DNA from: Bacteroidales bacterium
Lineage (GTDB): Bacteria > Bacteroidota > Bacteroidia > Bacteroidales > UBA932
Reading direction: 5' to 3'
Assembly (NCBI GenBank): GCA_024401865.1
Contig: JAKSKI010000004.1
Coordinates: 1 to 55,994, forward strand
Length of the DNA stretch: 55,994 bases
A program made the position numbers and the translations under genes. Every line of letters starts with the position of its first letter. The stretch's first letter is position 1. Of this stretch, positions 24,872 through 33,547 are shown piece after piece. The notes beneath the pieces are model-generated. The model was given only the letters and a program-made list of their open reading frames with translations. It had not been told where the DNA came from and did no database searches.

Positions 24872-26543
24872 CGAACGCAACAAGTTATTGCTGCTGAGCC
24901 TCGCAACAGGTGTCTGTTCGGGGCTCGCAGCCGTTTTATTGACCTGGTCCATATCTTTCGTCGGCAGTCATCTCGGCAATGTGTTCCCCGGAAGGGATTC
25001 CAACTGGATATATCTGCTTCTTCCCGGAATGGGTATGCTGATAGCATATCTTCTTGTGCGCTATGTTATCCGGGACAACATAGGACACGGAGTCACCAGG
25101 GTACTGGTTGCCGTTTCGAGAAATGAATCGCGTATCAAACCCCACAATATCTGGAGTTCTGTACTTACCTCCTCCATTACAATAGGATTCGGCGGCTCGG
25201 TGGGAGCCGAGGCTCCGATAGTGTATACAGGCGCGGCTATAGGTTCCAACCTCGGCCGCTGGTGCGGTCTTTCGCACAGGAGTGTCACAATCCTGCTTGG
25301 ATGCGGAGCGGCAGGCGCGGTCGCCGGCATTTTCAAGGCTCCTCTGGCGGGAGTGCTGTTCACAATAGAGATATTGCTGTTCAATGTGTCGATGAGTTCG
25401 ATGCTGCCTTTGTTGATGTCCACGATATCGGCAACGGTGGTGGCGTATATATTCCGCGGACAGACCCCGATGTTTGCCTGCGACCTGACGGCATTCTCGA
25501 TGTCGAACATACCGTTCTACCTTATCATGGGTGTCACCATCGGATTCTGTTCTCTGTATTTCACCAAATTCACGCTCTGGCTGGAGGACAGGATAGGCAA
25601 GATCGGCAACGGCTACCTGCGCTGGCTGATATGCTCGGCGGGACTGGGCCTGTTGATTTACCTGTTCCCCCCTCTGTATGGTCAGGGCTATGATTCGCTC
25701 CATGCTCTGCTGAACGGCGAGTATGCCGGTCTGCCATTGTTCTTCGTGCTGGTATTCCTCTTCAAAGTGGTGGCAATGACCCTTACCAATGCGGGCGGGG
25801 GAGTCGGAGGAACGTTCGGACCGACATTGTTCGAGGGAGCCGTGATGGGCTTTGTAGTGGCGAGGTTCATCAATATGGCCGGTGGCGATGTGCCCGAGGC
25901 CAATTTTGTGCTTGTCGGTATGGCGGCCATGATGGCCGGCGTGATGCAGGCCCCAATGACGGCAATCTTCCTCATCGCCGAGATATCGGGCGGATACGGC
26001 CTTCTGATACCGCTTATCCTGACGTCTACCGTTTCGTTCGGCACGGTAAGGATTTTCGAGAAGTATTCGATTTATACCAAGCGTATTGCCCAGAGCGGAG
26101 ACCTGCTTACCCACGACAATGACCAGGCCGTGCTGGCTTTGCTTCAGACAAGAGACCTTGTGAGGGATAAATATCCGCGTGTCGGCGTTGACTCCACGTT
26201 GGGGGATATAATGAAAACAGTGTCTGAGAGTACTGCTGCCGTATTCCCCGTTCTTGACAGTGACGGACGTTTCCAAGGCGTGCTTGAGATGGATGACCTG
26301 CGCAAGTATATGTTCAAGCCGGGCCAGTACAAGTCATTGAGAGTGTACAACCTGATGCACGACGCTCCTGTCTGCATAGAGGAGAACGAAAAGATGGACA
26401 GCGTGGTATCCAAGTTCGACGCGACGGACGCCTGGCGTCTGCCCGTGCTGGACACGGACGGCAAATACCTTGGCTTCATCTCCAGGTCCCGTCTGCTTAT
26501 GGCCTACAGGAGCGAACTCAAGGAAATATCCTCCGAAGACTAG
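24834..26543 (+). CDS. ClC-type chloride channel/transporter with CBS domains
   Basis: The 569-residue protein has the ClC fold. It contains GSVGAEAPIVYTG, which retains the gating Glu, and the GGTFGPTLFEGA (GxFxP-like) motif. About 120 C-terminal residues carry two CBS domains (starting near 440 and 510), which bind adenine nucleotides. It moves chloride, probably in exchange for protons. The start at 24834 overlaps the preceding gene; a second ATG in frame at 24849 is an equally good start. It ends convergently with the glycosyltransferase gene, overlapping by 4 bases. Confidence 0.9.
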   Translation: MAPVTMIPQIKISERNKLLLLSLATGVCSGLAAVLLTWSISFVGSHLGNVFPGRDSNWIYLLLPGMGMLIAYLLVRYVIRDNIGHGVTRVLVAVSRNESRIKPHNIWSSVLTSSITIGFGGSVGAEAPIVYTGAAIGSNLGRWCGLSHRSVTILLGCGAAGAVAGIFKAPLAGVLFTIEILLFNVSMSSMLPLLMSTISATVVAYIFRGQTPMFACDLTAFSMSNIPFYLIMGVTIGFCSLYFTKFTLWLEDRIGKIGNGYLRWLICSAGLGLLIYLFPPLYGQGYDSLHALLNGEYAGLPLFFVLVFLFKVVAMTLTNAGGGVGGTFGPTLFEGAVMGFVVARFINMAGGDVPEANFVLVGMAAMMAGVMQAPMTAIFLIAEISGGYGLLIPLILTSTVSFGTVRIFEKYSIYTKRIAQSGDLLTHDNDQAVLALLQTRDLVRDKYPRVGVDSTLGDIMKTVSESTAAVFPVLDSDGRFQGVLEMDDLRKYMFKPGQYKSLRVYNLMHDAPVCIEENEKMDSVVSKFDATDAWRLPVLDTDGKYLGFISRSRLLMAYRSELKEISSED

Positions 26544-27259
26544 CGCTTGTTGAATTTTCTGAACCTGAGGTTCAATACGCCCCAAAAGGCCTCACCGAAG
26601 ATGCTCCCTGACATCTTAGACGATCCTTCCAGCCTGTTGATGAAGATGACGGGCACTTCCGCGATGCGGAATCCCAACTTGAATGCAGTGTATTTCATCT
26701 CTATCTGGAATCCGTATCCCTTCATCCTGACATCGTCAAGATCGATGGATTGCAGGACTTCACGCTTGTAGCACACAAATCCTGCGGTAGTATCGAATAC
26801 CTTGAATCCCAGTACGGTGCGGACGTATTTGGATGCAAAATACGATATGAGGATACGTCCCAATGGCCAGTTGACCACGCTGATTCCCTTGCAATACCTG
26901 GAGCCTATGGACAAATCAGCTCCGTCGGTACAGGCCTGATACAGCCTGGGCAGGTCGGAAGGGGAATGCGAGAAATCGGCGTCCATCTCGAATATGTAGT
27001 CATATCCGTTGTCGAGCGCCCAACGGAAACCGGCGAGGTATGCGGTGCCAAGTCCGAGTTTGCCGCTTCTGCAAATCAGATGAAGCCGGCTCTCACCGGA
27101 TTCGATTATTGACCTGACGGCATCTGCGGTCCCGTCAGGAGAACCGTCATCGATGACGAGGATGTTGTAGGAGCCCTCCAGTGCAAGCACGGCGGAGATG
27201 ATGCGCGAGATGTTCTCAATCTCGTTGTAAGTTGGGATTATGACTAACTTTTTGTCCAT
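26540..27259 (-). CDS. Polyprenol monophosphomannose synthase-like glycosyltransferase (GT2)
   Basis: The start is the ATG at 27259. The 239-residue protein has the GT2 motifs IIPTYNEIENI, VIDDGSPDGT and a DxD-type EMDADFSHSP. It also has GSRYCKG, which is typical of dolichol/polyprenol-phosphate mannose synthases. It would transfer a sugar from a nucleotide donor to a lipid phosphate carrier in the cytoplasmic membrane, serving extracytoplasmic glycosylation. There is no clear C-terminal membrane anchor. A perfect -7 box lies 6 bases upstream of the ATG, so the mRNA should be nearly leaderless. Confidence 0.9.
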   Translation of the reverse strand: MDKKLVIIPTYNEIENISRIISAVLALEGSYNILVIDDGSPDGTADAVRSIIESGESRLHLICRSGKLGLGTAYLAGFRWALDNGYDYIFEMDADFSHSPSDLPRLYQACTDGADLSIGSRYCKGISVVNWPLGRILISYFASKYVRTVLGFKVFDTTAGFVCYKREVLQSIDLDDVRMKGYGFQIEMKYTAFKLGFRIAEVPVIFINRLEGSSKMSGSIFGEAFWGVLNLRFRKFNKR

Positions 27260-27265
27260 AGAATA

Positions 27266-27273
27266 CAAATTTA
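27266..27273 (-). promoter_or_regulatory. -7 box of the mannose synthase-like gene
   Basis: Minus-strand TAAATTTG, an exact TAnnTTTG match, ending only 6 bases before the ATG at 27259. It is back-to-back with the plus-strand box at 27287. Confidence 0.5.
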
Positions 27274-27286
27274 ATAAAAATAGGTT

Positions 27287-27294
27287 TATATTTG
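27287..27294 (+). promoter_or_regulatory. -7 box of the GT2 gene at 27301
   Basis: TATATTTG, an exact match, 6 bases before the ATG at 27301. With a start point about 6-7 bases downstream, transcription would begin at or next to the start codon. Confidence 0.5.
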
Positions 27295-27300
27295 AACATT

Positions 27301-28617
27301 ATGATGAATGTTCGTCGTTTCGACATTCCCCTGCGCGTGTCCGGGGATAAAGTAAGGGCCGTTGCCGCTTCTGCGGATGGCGATTATACTCTGATTTATA
27401 CAAAGCCTACAGACTTGAGATGGGTGTATCTTGGTTTGGAGCGTATGGTGTCGGTTGCTGACCAGACAGGTGCCGCAATGGTATACTCGGACCATTTCTC
27501 CAGCGTTGACGGAGTGGATACGCCGACTCCTGTTATCGACTGCCAGAAAGGTGCTCTGCGGGATGACTTCGATTTCGGCGGAGTTATGCTGTTCAGGACG
27601 TCTGTGCTGCGCAAATGCGGCGCACAAGTCGGAGACTGGAAGTATGCCGGCTTGTATGACCTCAGGCTGCGCGCGTCGCTGGAAGGGGATATCGTCCATA
27701 TCAACGAATATCTGTATTACGAGGTGGAACTTGATACACGCAAGAGCGGCGAGAAACTATTCGACTACGTCGATCCCCGCAACCGTGAGGTCCAGATTGA
27801 GATGGAGAAGGTCTGTACGGCCCATCTCAAGTCAGTTGGAGCCTGGTTGCCTCCGGTTTTCCGCGACGTCGATCTCAACAAGGGAGAATTCCCCGTGGAA
27901 GCGTCTGTCGTAATTCCCTGCCGCAACCGGGTCCGGACGATAGGGGATGCCATCCGCTCCGCACTCTCGCAGGATTGTCCGTTCGCGTATAATGTCATTG
28001 TAGTGGATGACAATTCGTCGGACGGTACAGTTGAAGTCATAAGGGGTTTTGATGATGAGAGGCTGATATACATTGCCCAGGATCCGAGCTGGCACGCCAT
28101 AGGAGGCAATTGGAATGCGGCGATATTCAGTCCCCGCTGCGGCCGTTTCGCTCTGCAGCTTGATTCGGATGACGTGTACTCCGGTCCTGACACCATAAGG
28201 CGTTTTGTGGAGGCTTTCTATGAGCAGAATTGCGCGATGGTCATAGGGTCCTACAGAATCACTGATTTCAATCTCAACGAACTCCCTCCCGGAGTCATTG
28301 ACCATAGGGAATGGACAGATGACAACGGCCGCAACAATGCCTTGCGTATCAACGGACTTGGCGCTCCAAGGGGATTCTGGACACCGCTCCTGCGTGAGAT
28401 CGGCGGATTCCCCACCGTCAAGTACGGCGAGGATTATGCTGTCGCACTCCGTATCAGCAGGGAGTACCGTATAGGCAGGATATATGATGTGATGTATAAT
28501 TGCCGCCGTTGGGATGACAATTCGGATGCAGCGCTGGATGTGGAGAAGATGAATGCCAACAACCTGTATAAGGACCGTATCCGCACCTGGGAACTGGCAG
28601 CCAGGATGTCCCGCTAA
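27301..28617 (+). CDS. GT2 glycosyltransferase with an extra N-terminal GT-like half
   Basis: The start is the ATG at 27301 (or ATG 27304). The protein has 438 residues. Residues from about 200 form a complete GT2 domain (VVIPCRNRVRTIGDAIRSAL, VVDDNSSDGTVEV, LQLDSDDVYSG). The first 195 residues contain AAMVYSDHF and DFDFGGVMLFRTSVLRKCG, which look like the acceptor-side half of a GT-A fold without a donor-binding start. So the protein may be a truncated-plus-complete double GT. Donor and acceptor are unknown. No membrane helix is seen. Confidence 0.78.
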   Translation: MMNVRRFDIPLRVSGDKVRAVAASADGDYTLIYTKPTDLRWVYLGLERMVSVADQTGAAMVYSDHFSSVDGVDTPTPVIDCQKGALRDDFDFGGVMLFRTSVLRKCGAQVGDWKYAGLYDLRLRASLEGDIVHINEYLYYEVELDTRKSGEKLFDYVDPRNREVQIEMEKVCTAHLKSVGAWLPPVFRDVDLNKGEFPVEASVVIPCRNRVRTIGDAIRSALSQDCPFAYNVIVVDDNSSDGTVEVIRGFDDERLIYIAQDPSWHAIGGNWNAAIFSPRCGRFALQLDSDDVYSGPDTIRRFVEAFYEQNCAMVIGSYRITDFNLNELPPGVIDHREWTDDNGRNNALRINGLGAPRGFWTPLLREIGGFPTVKYGEDYAVALRISREYRIGRIYDVMYNCRRWDDNSDAALDVEKMNANNLYKDRIRTWELAARMSR

Positions 28618-28623
28618 ACATTT

Positions 28624-28654
28624 TTTGCAGTAAAGGATTTTTTTAATATCTTTG
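28624..28654 (+). promoter_or_regulatory. Promoter of tRNA-Ser
   Basis: TTTG at 28624-28627 and TATCTTTG at 28647-28654, spaced by 19 bp. This is a textbook match to the Bacteroidota consensus, ending 10 bases before the tRNA. Confidence 0.75.
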
Positions 28655-28664
28655 CTGTCCCATT

Positions 28665-28752
28665 GGAAAGATGCTCGAGTGGCTGAAGAGGCACGTCTGG
28701 AAAGCGTGTGACCGTCCAAAGCGGTTCCAGGGTTCGAATCCCTGTCTTTCCG
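28665..28752 (+). tRNA. tRNA-Ser (GGA)
   Basis: An 88-nt tRNA with acceptor GGAAAGA/TCTTTCC and a large variable arm, as expected for tRNA-Ser. The anticodon loop CTGGAAA gives anticodon GGA (reads UCC/UCU). The T-loop is TTCGAAT. CCA is not encoded. The minus-strand AsmA gene ends 4 bases downstream. Confidence 0.93.
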
Positions 28753-28756
28753 CACA

Positions 28757-31700
28757 CTATTTGAATACGCTCATCAGAATGCTTATGGCATTGTCGATGT
28801 CCTGCTCGATGGTGGTGTTCTTCAAGTCGGCATCCATATGCTTTACCGGTTTGAAGTCATCTTTATATTTGGGCGCCGCCAATTCGATGCCCAGTTTGTC
28901 AAGCGGCCCGGTCAGCTGTACACCTACAGGCAGTGGACGTATCATGGCGATATGGTAATCCACTCCCGTCAGCTTCCCTTCCCTGTCAATCATATTGGTG
29001 CCGTCGACGCCTATCAGGCATTTGCTCAACTTGAGCAGGAAGGGGTATACCAATATCGAATCACCCTTCCATACTGCATCCACATTCAGGGATTCGATCA
29101 GATTGTCGTCCCGCTTCACAAGCAGGAAATTAGCAATCTTGTTGTATAAATCCGACGGTACCAGCACGAGGTCCTTACCGTCTATGCTCATTGCCGCATT
29201 CAAGGTGTTGGGGATTACGTAGTACCCGGAGTCATAACTCGCTTCATATGCCAGGTCAAGGTTGACCTTGCCTGCAAACGTCCGGAGCATAGGCATAAGT
29301 GTATCCACCTTTGGAATGATGTCCACGACCTTGACAATGTCCACATCCCTCATTCTGAATCCGAATCCGAGGTGCGTGCTGTCCGGTGCCTGGCCTGACC
29401 CGTTATCAGGCGCATGCAGAAGTCCGGTGAAATTCATTTTTGCCGCATCGCATTCAAATCCCACGTCATCCATATATACGGTGCCGTCCTGAATATACAT
29501 ATTGGCATTGAGAGAGTTTGCGTCCTGCCTCAATACCCGGGCCTTGTCGATATGGGCTTCCAGGGCAATGTCGACATCGGTAGGAATTGTCACTTTGATT
29601 GGAGAGCGGGCCGTGTCTTCCTGCGTTTTGGCCTGTTTCTTGTCCTCTTCCTTGCTTGCCACGAATCCATAGTCTCTCAGATAATTGGTGAGTCCTGAAG
29701 AGAGGCTCAGCAATTCATCCACATCTGTCAATTCGGACTGGAATTTGAGGTGGGCCCGGAGATTGTCCTTCTTCTCGCGCCATCGTCCGAAATTGCAGAT
29801 ATTGCCGGTGAGCGAGAAATCTGACCGGCCAATTATGATTCTGCTCTCGATGATGCTTGCCACTTCATCCTTGACGCTGATGCTGAGGTGCGGCATATCG
29901 ATTCTGAGGGTGTCGCCATTGTAATTGGTATCATTGTAGAGGTCGTGTATGTCAATTTTCAGCACCGGGTCCCATTTGATAATGTAGTTCGAATCAGACC
30001 CTGTGTCCGTCTCCGCAAGGGCTACGTGGACCTGACCTATACTGGAGCATATCTTCTCCAGATAACTGTACACGATATTGTCAACGCATATGTCATAGCA
30101 CCACCTGTCGTGCCTGCTGTCTGTCACTATGGGATTGTGGAAAATCTTTCCCGAGGGGTGGTCGATGCTGAAGCAGTCCCCGTCCCCGGTTCTCATTTCC
30201 AGGCTGTTGAGGACGATTCCGTACAATCCCTGCATGACATCGTCCTTCAGACCTTTTTTCCTGCCGGATATATTGTATGCTTCCATAATCTCCAACTCCC
30301 CGCCCGGGATGCTCATGATAAGTTCGGGAGAGTCCAGCAAAATGTCTCCCAGAGTGAGATTGTAAGCGTATTCCCTGTAGGATTCATCATCCGAAGGTGT
30401 CAGCTCTTCCAGTTTCTGCCTGGCTTCCAATGTCATCGGGGCGTGCATCACCAGGTCAATCCTGTCGATGTATCCCTTGTATTCATTGGAGAATACGGCG
30501 TTTATGTCTTCGATTCTTACAAGGGCACTTCCCTTGATGTCGTCGAGTTTAAGTCCTGTCCAGGCATCGAGCCTGCTGGTGCTATGCATCGAAAGCGCCA
30601 GCCTTCCGTCTACCCCCGCTGTCCCCTCAAATGCGGAACCGTCCTCCATCGAAGCCTTGACCCGCTGTGCCGCTGCGCTGCCCGGACCCATTCCGTGCAG
30701 AATCTTGTATATAACATCCGGGATGATGTGTGCGGTGGTATCCAGAATGCTTCCGATATAGGGAGTGGCTTCCTTCAGATTCGCTTTTGCGTTGACATTG
30801 ATGTCAACCAAAGGATTGAAGCTGCTGAAACTGCCGTCCGGGAACAAGTCTGTCAGCCTGCCTTGGGCTTTGATGGAATTGGAACCCCTCAGTTCGGGGA
30901 AGTGCCCGGACGTGACCAGCCCGTGGAAATCTTTTATTTCGACGGTGCTTTTGTGCAGGTCAGTAAGGTCTGCGTGGGCTTCCAAGCATATATTGCCGTC
31001 TTCCAAGTTGTACGGTATGTCTCCGTAATGACCTTCCAACCTGTCCAGACATAGTTTGATGTCCCCTTCGGGAAGCGAACCGCCGCAAATTTTCCCTCCG
31101 GCGTGGATTTCGGCGCTGACCTCCGTTTCAAGACTCAGCTGCCCGGGGATGAGAGACGGTATGCCGTTCATCGTTTTCTCGAGAGATGGGAGGAAAGACC
31201 ATATCGGAGACTTGAACAGGGCGATGATGTCCGAATATGACCAGCCGTTAAGTTCAAGGTCGACGTCGGGAAGGACGCAGGAGGTTTCCGGAATCACGGC
31301 AACGGAATTGACCGTTCCGTCAAGATGCAGCCCTCCCAGATCGGCGGACAGGCGGGGGAGGGTGGCCGAAATCGTGTCATCCACAGTGACGCTGCCTTCC
31401 GTGTCGAAATGAAGGTCTTCCCAACAGGCCTCGAGGCGGTTCAGATTTACGTCTATGGGGAAAATGTCTTTGGACATCTTGCCTTCGAGGTCAAGTTCGC
31501 ATTGGACGTCATTGAATCTGATCCCGCTGGATGCAATCATCAGGGAAGCGTTCAGGCCGGATGCCCTGAAAGAGCCGATGTCAATGGAGAAGGGAAGTGA
31601 TGCGCTGATGGGCTCCTCGCTGACTTCTCCTTGCTCTTCATCGTCAGGGGAAGTCTTTACGAACAGAAAATTGGAGTTGCCCCCTTCTCCGATATACACA

Positions 31701-32074
31701 TTGACGGAGGCATCCTTCAGTATGACTTCCGTTACTTCGAGGCTGCCTTCGCTCAGGAGTTTCCAGGTGTCCACTCCGAGAATGAGGGATGAAGCCGAAA
31801 GAAATTCATCATACGGTGAGCCTTCCGTGCTGTCTCCGATGTTCAGATTCCTGACTTTGAGCCCAAGTCCCGGGAAAGTGCCTTCCATGGTAAGTTCGAC
31901 TTTGTCGAGCCGGTGAGGGACGATGAAGAGCGAGTCGATAATACGGTTTGCTATCGGAGTGATTTTGCCGGGAGAGAATATGATGCCCAGCGCTATGCCG
32001 ATGATGACAAGAGCCAGCGCGAAGATTCCCGACAAAGCCAGGAGCGGGATCCTGACAACTTCCCGGATAGCCAT
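28757..32074 (-). CDS. Large AsmA-family inner membrane protein
   Basis: The 1105-residue protein has one N-terminal membrane anchor (ALSGIFALALVIIGIALGII, about residues 13-32). A very long periplasmic beta-rich region follows with repeated AsmA-like segments and a C-terminal AsmA signature zone (DLAYEASYDSGYYVIPNTLNAAMSIDGKDL). AsmA-like proteins span the periplasm and are linked to phospholipid transport to the outer membrane. It is the last of a three-gene minus-strand operon with DUF4251 and an OMP, and it begins directly after the OMP stop codon. Confidence 0.85.
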   Translation of the reverse strand: MAIREVVRIPLLALSGIFALALVIIGIALGIIFSPGKITPIANRIIDSLFIVPHRLDKVELTMEGTFPGLGLKVRNLNIGDSTEGSPYDEFLSASSLILGVDTWKLLSEGSLEVTEVILKDASVNVYIGEGGNSNFLFVKTSPDDEEQGEVSEEPISASLPFSIDIGSFRASGLNASLMIASSGIRFNDVQCELDLEGKMSKDIFPIDVNLNRLEACWEDLHFDTEGSVTVDDTISATLPRLSADLGGLHLDGTVNSVAVIPETSCVLPDVDLELNGWSYSDIIALFKSPIWSFLPSLEKTMNGIPSLIPGQLSLETEVSAEIHAGGKICGGSLPEGDIKLCLDRLEGHYGDIPYNLEDGNICLEAHADLTDLHKSTVEIKDFHGLVTSGHFPELRGSNSIKAQGRLTDLFPDGSFSSFNPLVDINVNAKANLKEATPYIGSILDTTAHIIPDVIYKILHGMGPGSAAAQRVKASMEDGSAFEGTAGVDGRLALSMHSTSRLDAWTGLKLDDIKGSALVRIEDINAVFSNEYKGYIDRIDLVMHAPMTLEARQKLEELTPSDDESYREYAYNLTLGDILLDSPELIMSIPGGELEIMEAYNISGRKKGLKDDVMQGLYGIVLNSLEMRTGDGDCFSIDHPSGKIFHNPIVTDSRHDRWCYDICVDNIVYSYLEKICSSIGQVHVALAETDTGSDSNYIIKWDPVLKIDIHDLYNDTNYNGDTLRIDMPHLSISVKDEVASIIESRIIIGRSDFSLTGNICNFGRWREKKDNLRAHLKFQSELTDVDELLSLSSGLTNYLRDYGFVASKEEDKKQAKTQEDTARSPIKVTIPTDVDIALEAHIDKARVLRQDANSLNANMYIQDGTVYMDDVGFECDAAKMNFTGLLHAPDNGSGQAPDSTHLGFGFRMRDVDIVKVVDIIPKVDTLMPMLRTFAGKVNLDLAYEASYDSGYYVIPNTLNAAMSIDGKDLVLVPSDLYNKIANFLLVKRDDNLIESLNVDAVWKGDSILVYPFLLKLSKCLIGVDGTNMIDREGKLTGVDYHIAMIRPLPVGVQLTGPLDKLGIELAAPKYKDDFKPVKHMDADLKNTTIEQDIDNAISILMSVFK

Positions 32075-32764
32075 CTAGAATTTCTTTACTATGCCGATAC
32101 CGTAATCGTACAATCCCTGGATGAGACCGTCGAATCCGCCCTTGCGGAAGTCCCAGACGTTTCTTGAGACAGTCTTGTTGTCATAGATGCTTGTCTCGCC
32201 CATATATCCGAGAGACAATATGCCGAGATGGAGTTGCAGGGACAGGGTCTCTGTGATGTCGAAATCGATGACGGGTACAATCTGTACGCCGTACTGTGTG
32301 GATTTGTTCCACTCGAGTTCGGGGAAGGTTTTGGCTCCGACGTTGTAGAGCTGGCCGGCTATGGCATTGGCTTCCACCCATATGCCGATGAAATTCCAGC
32401 TGAGCAGTTTGTATCCGAAGAACGGAGAGAAGCTCCAGCCCAGTGCTCTGTTGATATATGCCTCGCTGTCCTCGATGGCGCTGATGTCTTCTGTAGTGAG
32501 GAGAGCGGAAGCCGCCATGGTACCATAGGCAAAGCCAACCCGAAAGCCTGTTCTGACCTTTTCACTCAAATTCCAGTATATCTTGGGATTGAGGCTTATG
32601 ATAAACGAGTTCTCCTTGTTGTTTTCGGTACCGGAGTTGCGTTTGGTGTTCTCTGTGTCGATATTGACGTTGAAACTGCCTCCAAAGCGAATCTGGGCTC
32701 CGGCAGAAATCGATAGGAGGATAAATGACAGGACGAAGATGGCTCTTTTCATATGTCGTATCAT
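32075..32764 (-). CDS. Outer membrane beta-barrel protein (unknown role)
   Basis: The 229-residue secreted protein has a signal peptide ending SAGA and then alternating strands with terminal aromatics (RTGFRVGFAYGT, FSPFFGYKLLSWNFIG), ending in VKKF. This pattern fits a small outer-membrane barrel or porin-family sensor. The ATG at 32764 overlaps the stop of the DUF4251 gene (ATGA); a second ATG at 32752 starts an equally good signal peptide. I cannot name a substrate. Confidence 0.75.
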   Translation of the reverse strand: MIRHMKRAIFVLSFILLSISAGAQIRFGGSFNVNIDTENTKRNSGTENNKENSFIISLNPKIYWNLSEKVRTGFRVGFAYGTMAASALLTTEDISAIEDSEAYINRALGWSFSPFFGYKLLSWNFIGIWVEANAIAGQLYNVGAKTFPELEWNKSTQYGVQIVPVIDFDITETLSLQLHLGILSLGYMGETSIYDNKTVSRNVWDFRKGGFDGLIQGLYDYGIGIVKKF

Positions 32765-33255
32765 TTGAGATTCCCGTAATAGCGCATAGTGGACCTGGAC
32801 GGACTGGTGCAAGTGAGATCGGCAGTGTCGTCTGGCCAGATTTCGAGAATGAAATATACCTTGCTCGAAGAGGTCGTGGCGGCGGCAAACTTGAGGACGC
32901 TGCTTTTTCTGCTCTGGCTGACGGATATTTCGACAGGACAGTCCTTGACCCTGATACCGTTGTCTTCGTTGCCGTACAGGGCGCGGTCCGACGTACCTAT
33001 GAATGGCAGGTCGCAGTTAAGGACACCATCCTTGAGGGCCAGTGTATAGCCGTCGGAAGAATGGAAAGAAGGCGTTGATATGGGATTGACGAACGTGACT
33101 TCAAAAGTAAAATCCACGTCTTTCGCGTCCTTCTCGAGCAGAGCGGAGGCAATCGCCCCGCTGACCTCTTCTTCAGACTCCGCGTTCTTTGTGACGCCAC
33201 AGGCCGACAGAATCATCACTGCGGCCAGAATTGGAATAATGCGTGTAATCTTCAT
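32761..33255 (-). CDS. DUF4251-like lipoprotein
   Basis: The 164-residue lipoprotein has lipobox ILSAC (Cys19). Its domain matches the pattern of DUF4251: LALKDGVLNCDLPFIG, GIRVKDCPVEISVS, and a final aromatic strand ending RYYGNLK. DUF4251 proteins are common surface or periplasmic proteins of Bacteroidota with no known function. It heads the operon with the OMP and AsmA genes and has a perfect promoter just upstream. Confidence 0.8.
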   Translation of the reverse strand: MKITRIIPILAAVMILSACGVTKNAESEEEVSGAIASALLEKDAKDVDFTFEVTFVNPISTPSFHSSDGYTLALKDGVLNCDLPFIGTSDRALYGNEDNGIRVKDCPVEISVSQSRKSSVLKFAAATTSSSKVYFILEIWPDDTADLTCTSPSRSTMRYYGNLK

Positions 33256-33262
33256 AATTCTA

Positions 33263-33293
33263 CAAATTTACACAATTATTGACAAGAACACAA
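33263..33293 (-). promoter_or_regulatory. Promoter of the DUF4251-OMP-AsmA operon
   Basis: Minus-strand TAAATTTG at 33263-33270 with TTG at 33291-33293 (20 bp apart). The box ends 7 bases before the ATG at 33255, so the mRNA would be nearly leaderless. Confidence 0.6.
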
Positions 33294-33342
33294 TTGCCGG
33301 TAATAAACCTTGAGATGTGCCGGGACGCTGGCGGGAGATCTC

Positions 33343-33374
33343 CCATCCACATAAAGTCCGCATTTTGTGGATGG
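33343..33374. repeat. 9-bp inverted repeat between the operon promoter and the tRNA-Val terminator
   Basis: CCATCCACA (33343-33351) and TGTGGATGG (33366-33374) are perfect arms around a 14-base loop. No U-tract follows on either strand, so its role is open. Confidence 0.4.
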
Positions 33375-33380
33375 AATCTA

Positions 33381-33427
33381 TATAAAAAAGAGGTTAACTT
33401 GTTTGCTTGCAACTCGTTAACCTCTTT
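33381..33427 (-). terminator. Intrinsic terminator after tRNA-Val (TAC)
   Basis: On the minus strand a 12-base perfect stem (AAAGAGGTTAAC with GTTAACCTCTTT, arms 33416-33427 and 33387-33398) is followed by a run of T. It lies 1 base beyond the tRNA 3' end. Confidence 0.85.
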
Positions 33428-33428
33428 G

Positions 33429-33503
33429 TGGGAGATGACGGATTCGAACCGCCGACCCTCTGCTTGTAAGGCAGACGCTCTGAACCAACTGAGCTAATCT
33501 CCC
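33429..33503 (-). tRNA. tRNA-Val (TAC)
   Basis: A 75-nt tRNA on the minus strand with acceptor GGGAGAT/ATCTCCC. The anticodon loop CTTACAA gives anticodon TAC. The D-arm starts TAGCTCAG and the T-loop is TTCGAAT. CCA is not encoded. Promoter and terminator are both visible. Confidence 0.95.
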
Positions 33504-33516
33504 TCTTTTGGGACTG

Positions 33517-33547
33517 CAAAGGTACGATTCTTTTTTGAAAGTGCAAA
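33517..33547 (-). promoter_or_regulatory. Promoter of tRNA-Val (TAC)
   Basis: Minus-strand TACCTTTG (33517-33524) and TTTG (33544-33547) with 19 bp between them. The -33 element abuts the stop codon of the GH106-like gene. Confidence 0.75.

Noticed and set aside
24936-26276. Minus-strand open frame of 446 codons opposite the ClC gene
   Set aside because: The translation is His/Arg/Gln-rich with no protein-like pattern, while the plus strand encodes a clear ClC channel.
29888-31054. Plus-strand open frame of 388 codons within the AsmA gene
   Set aside because: Antisense shadow of the AsmA coding sequence; no promoter, start context or family match.
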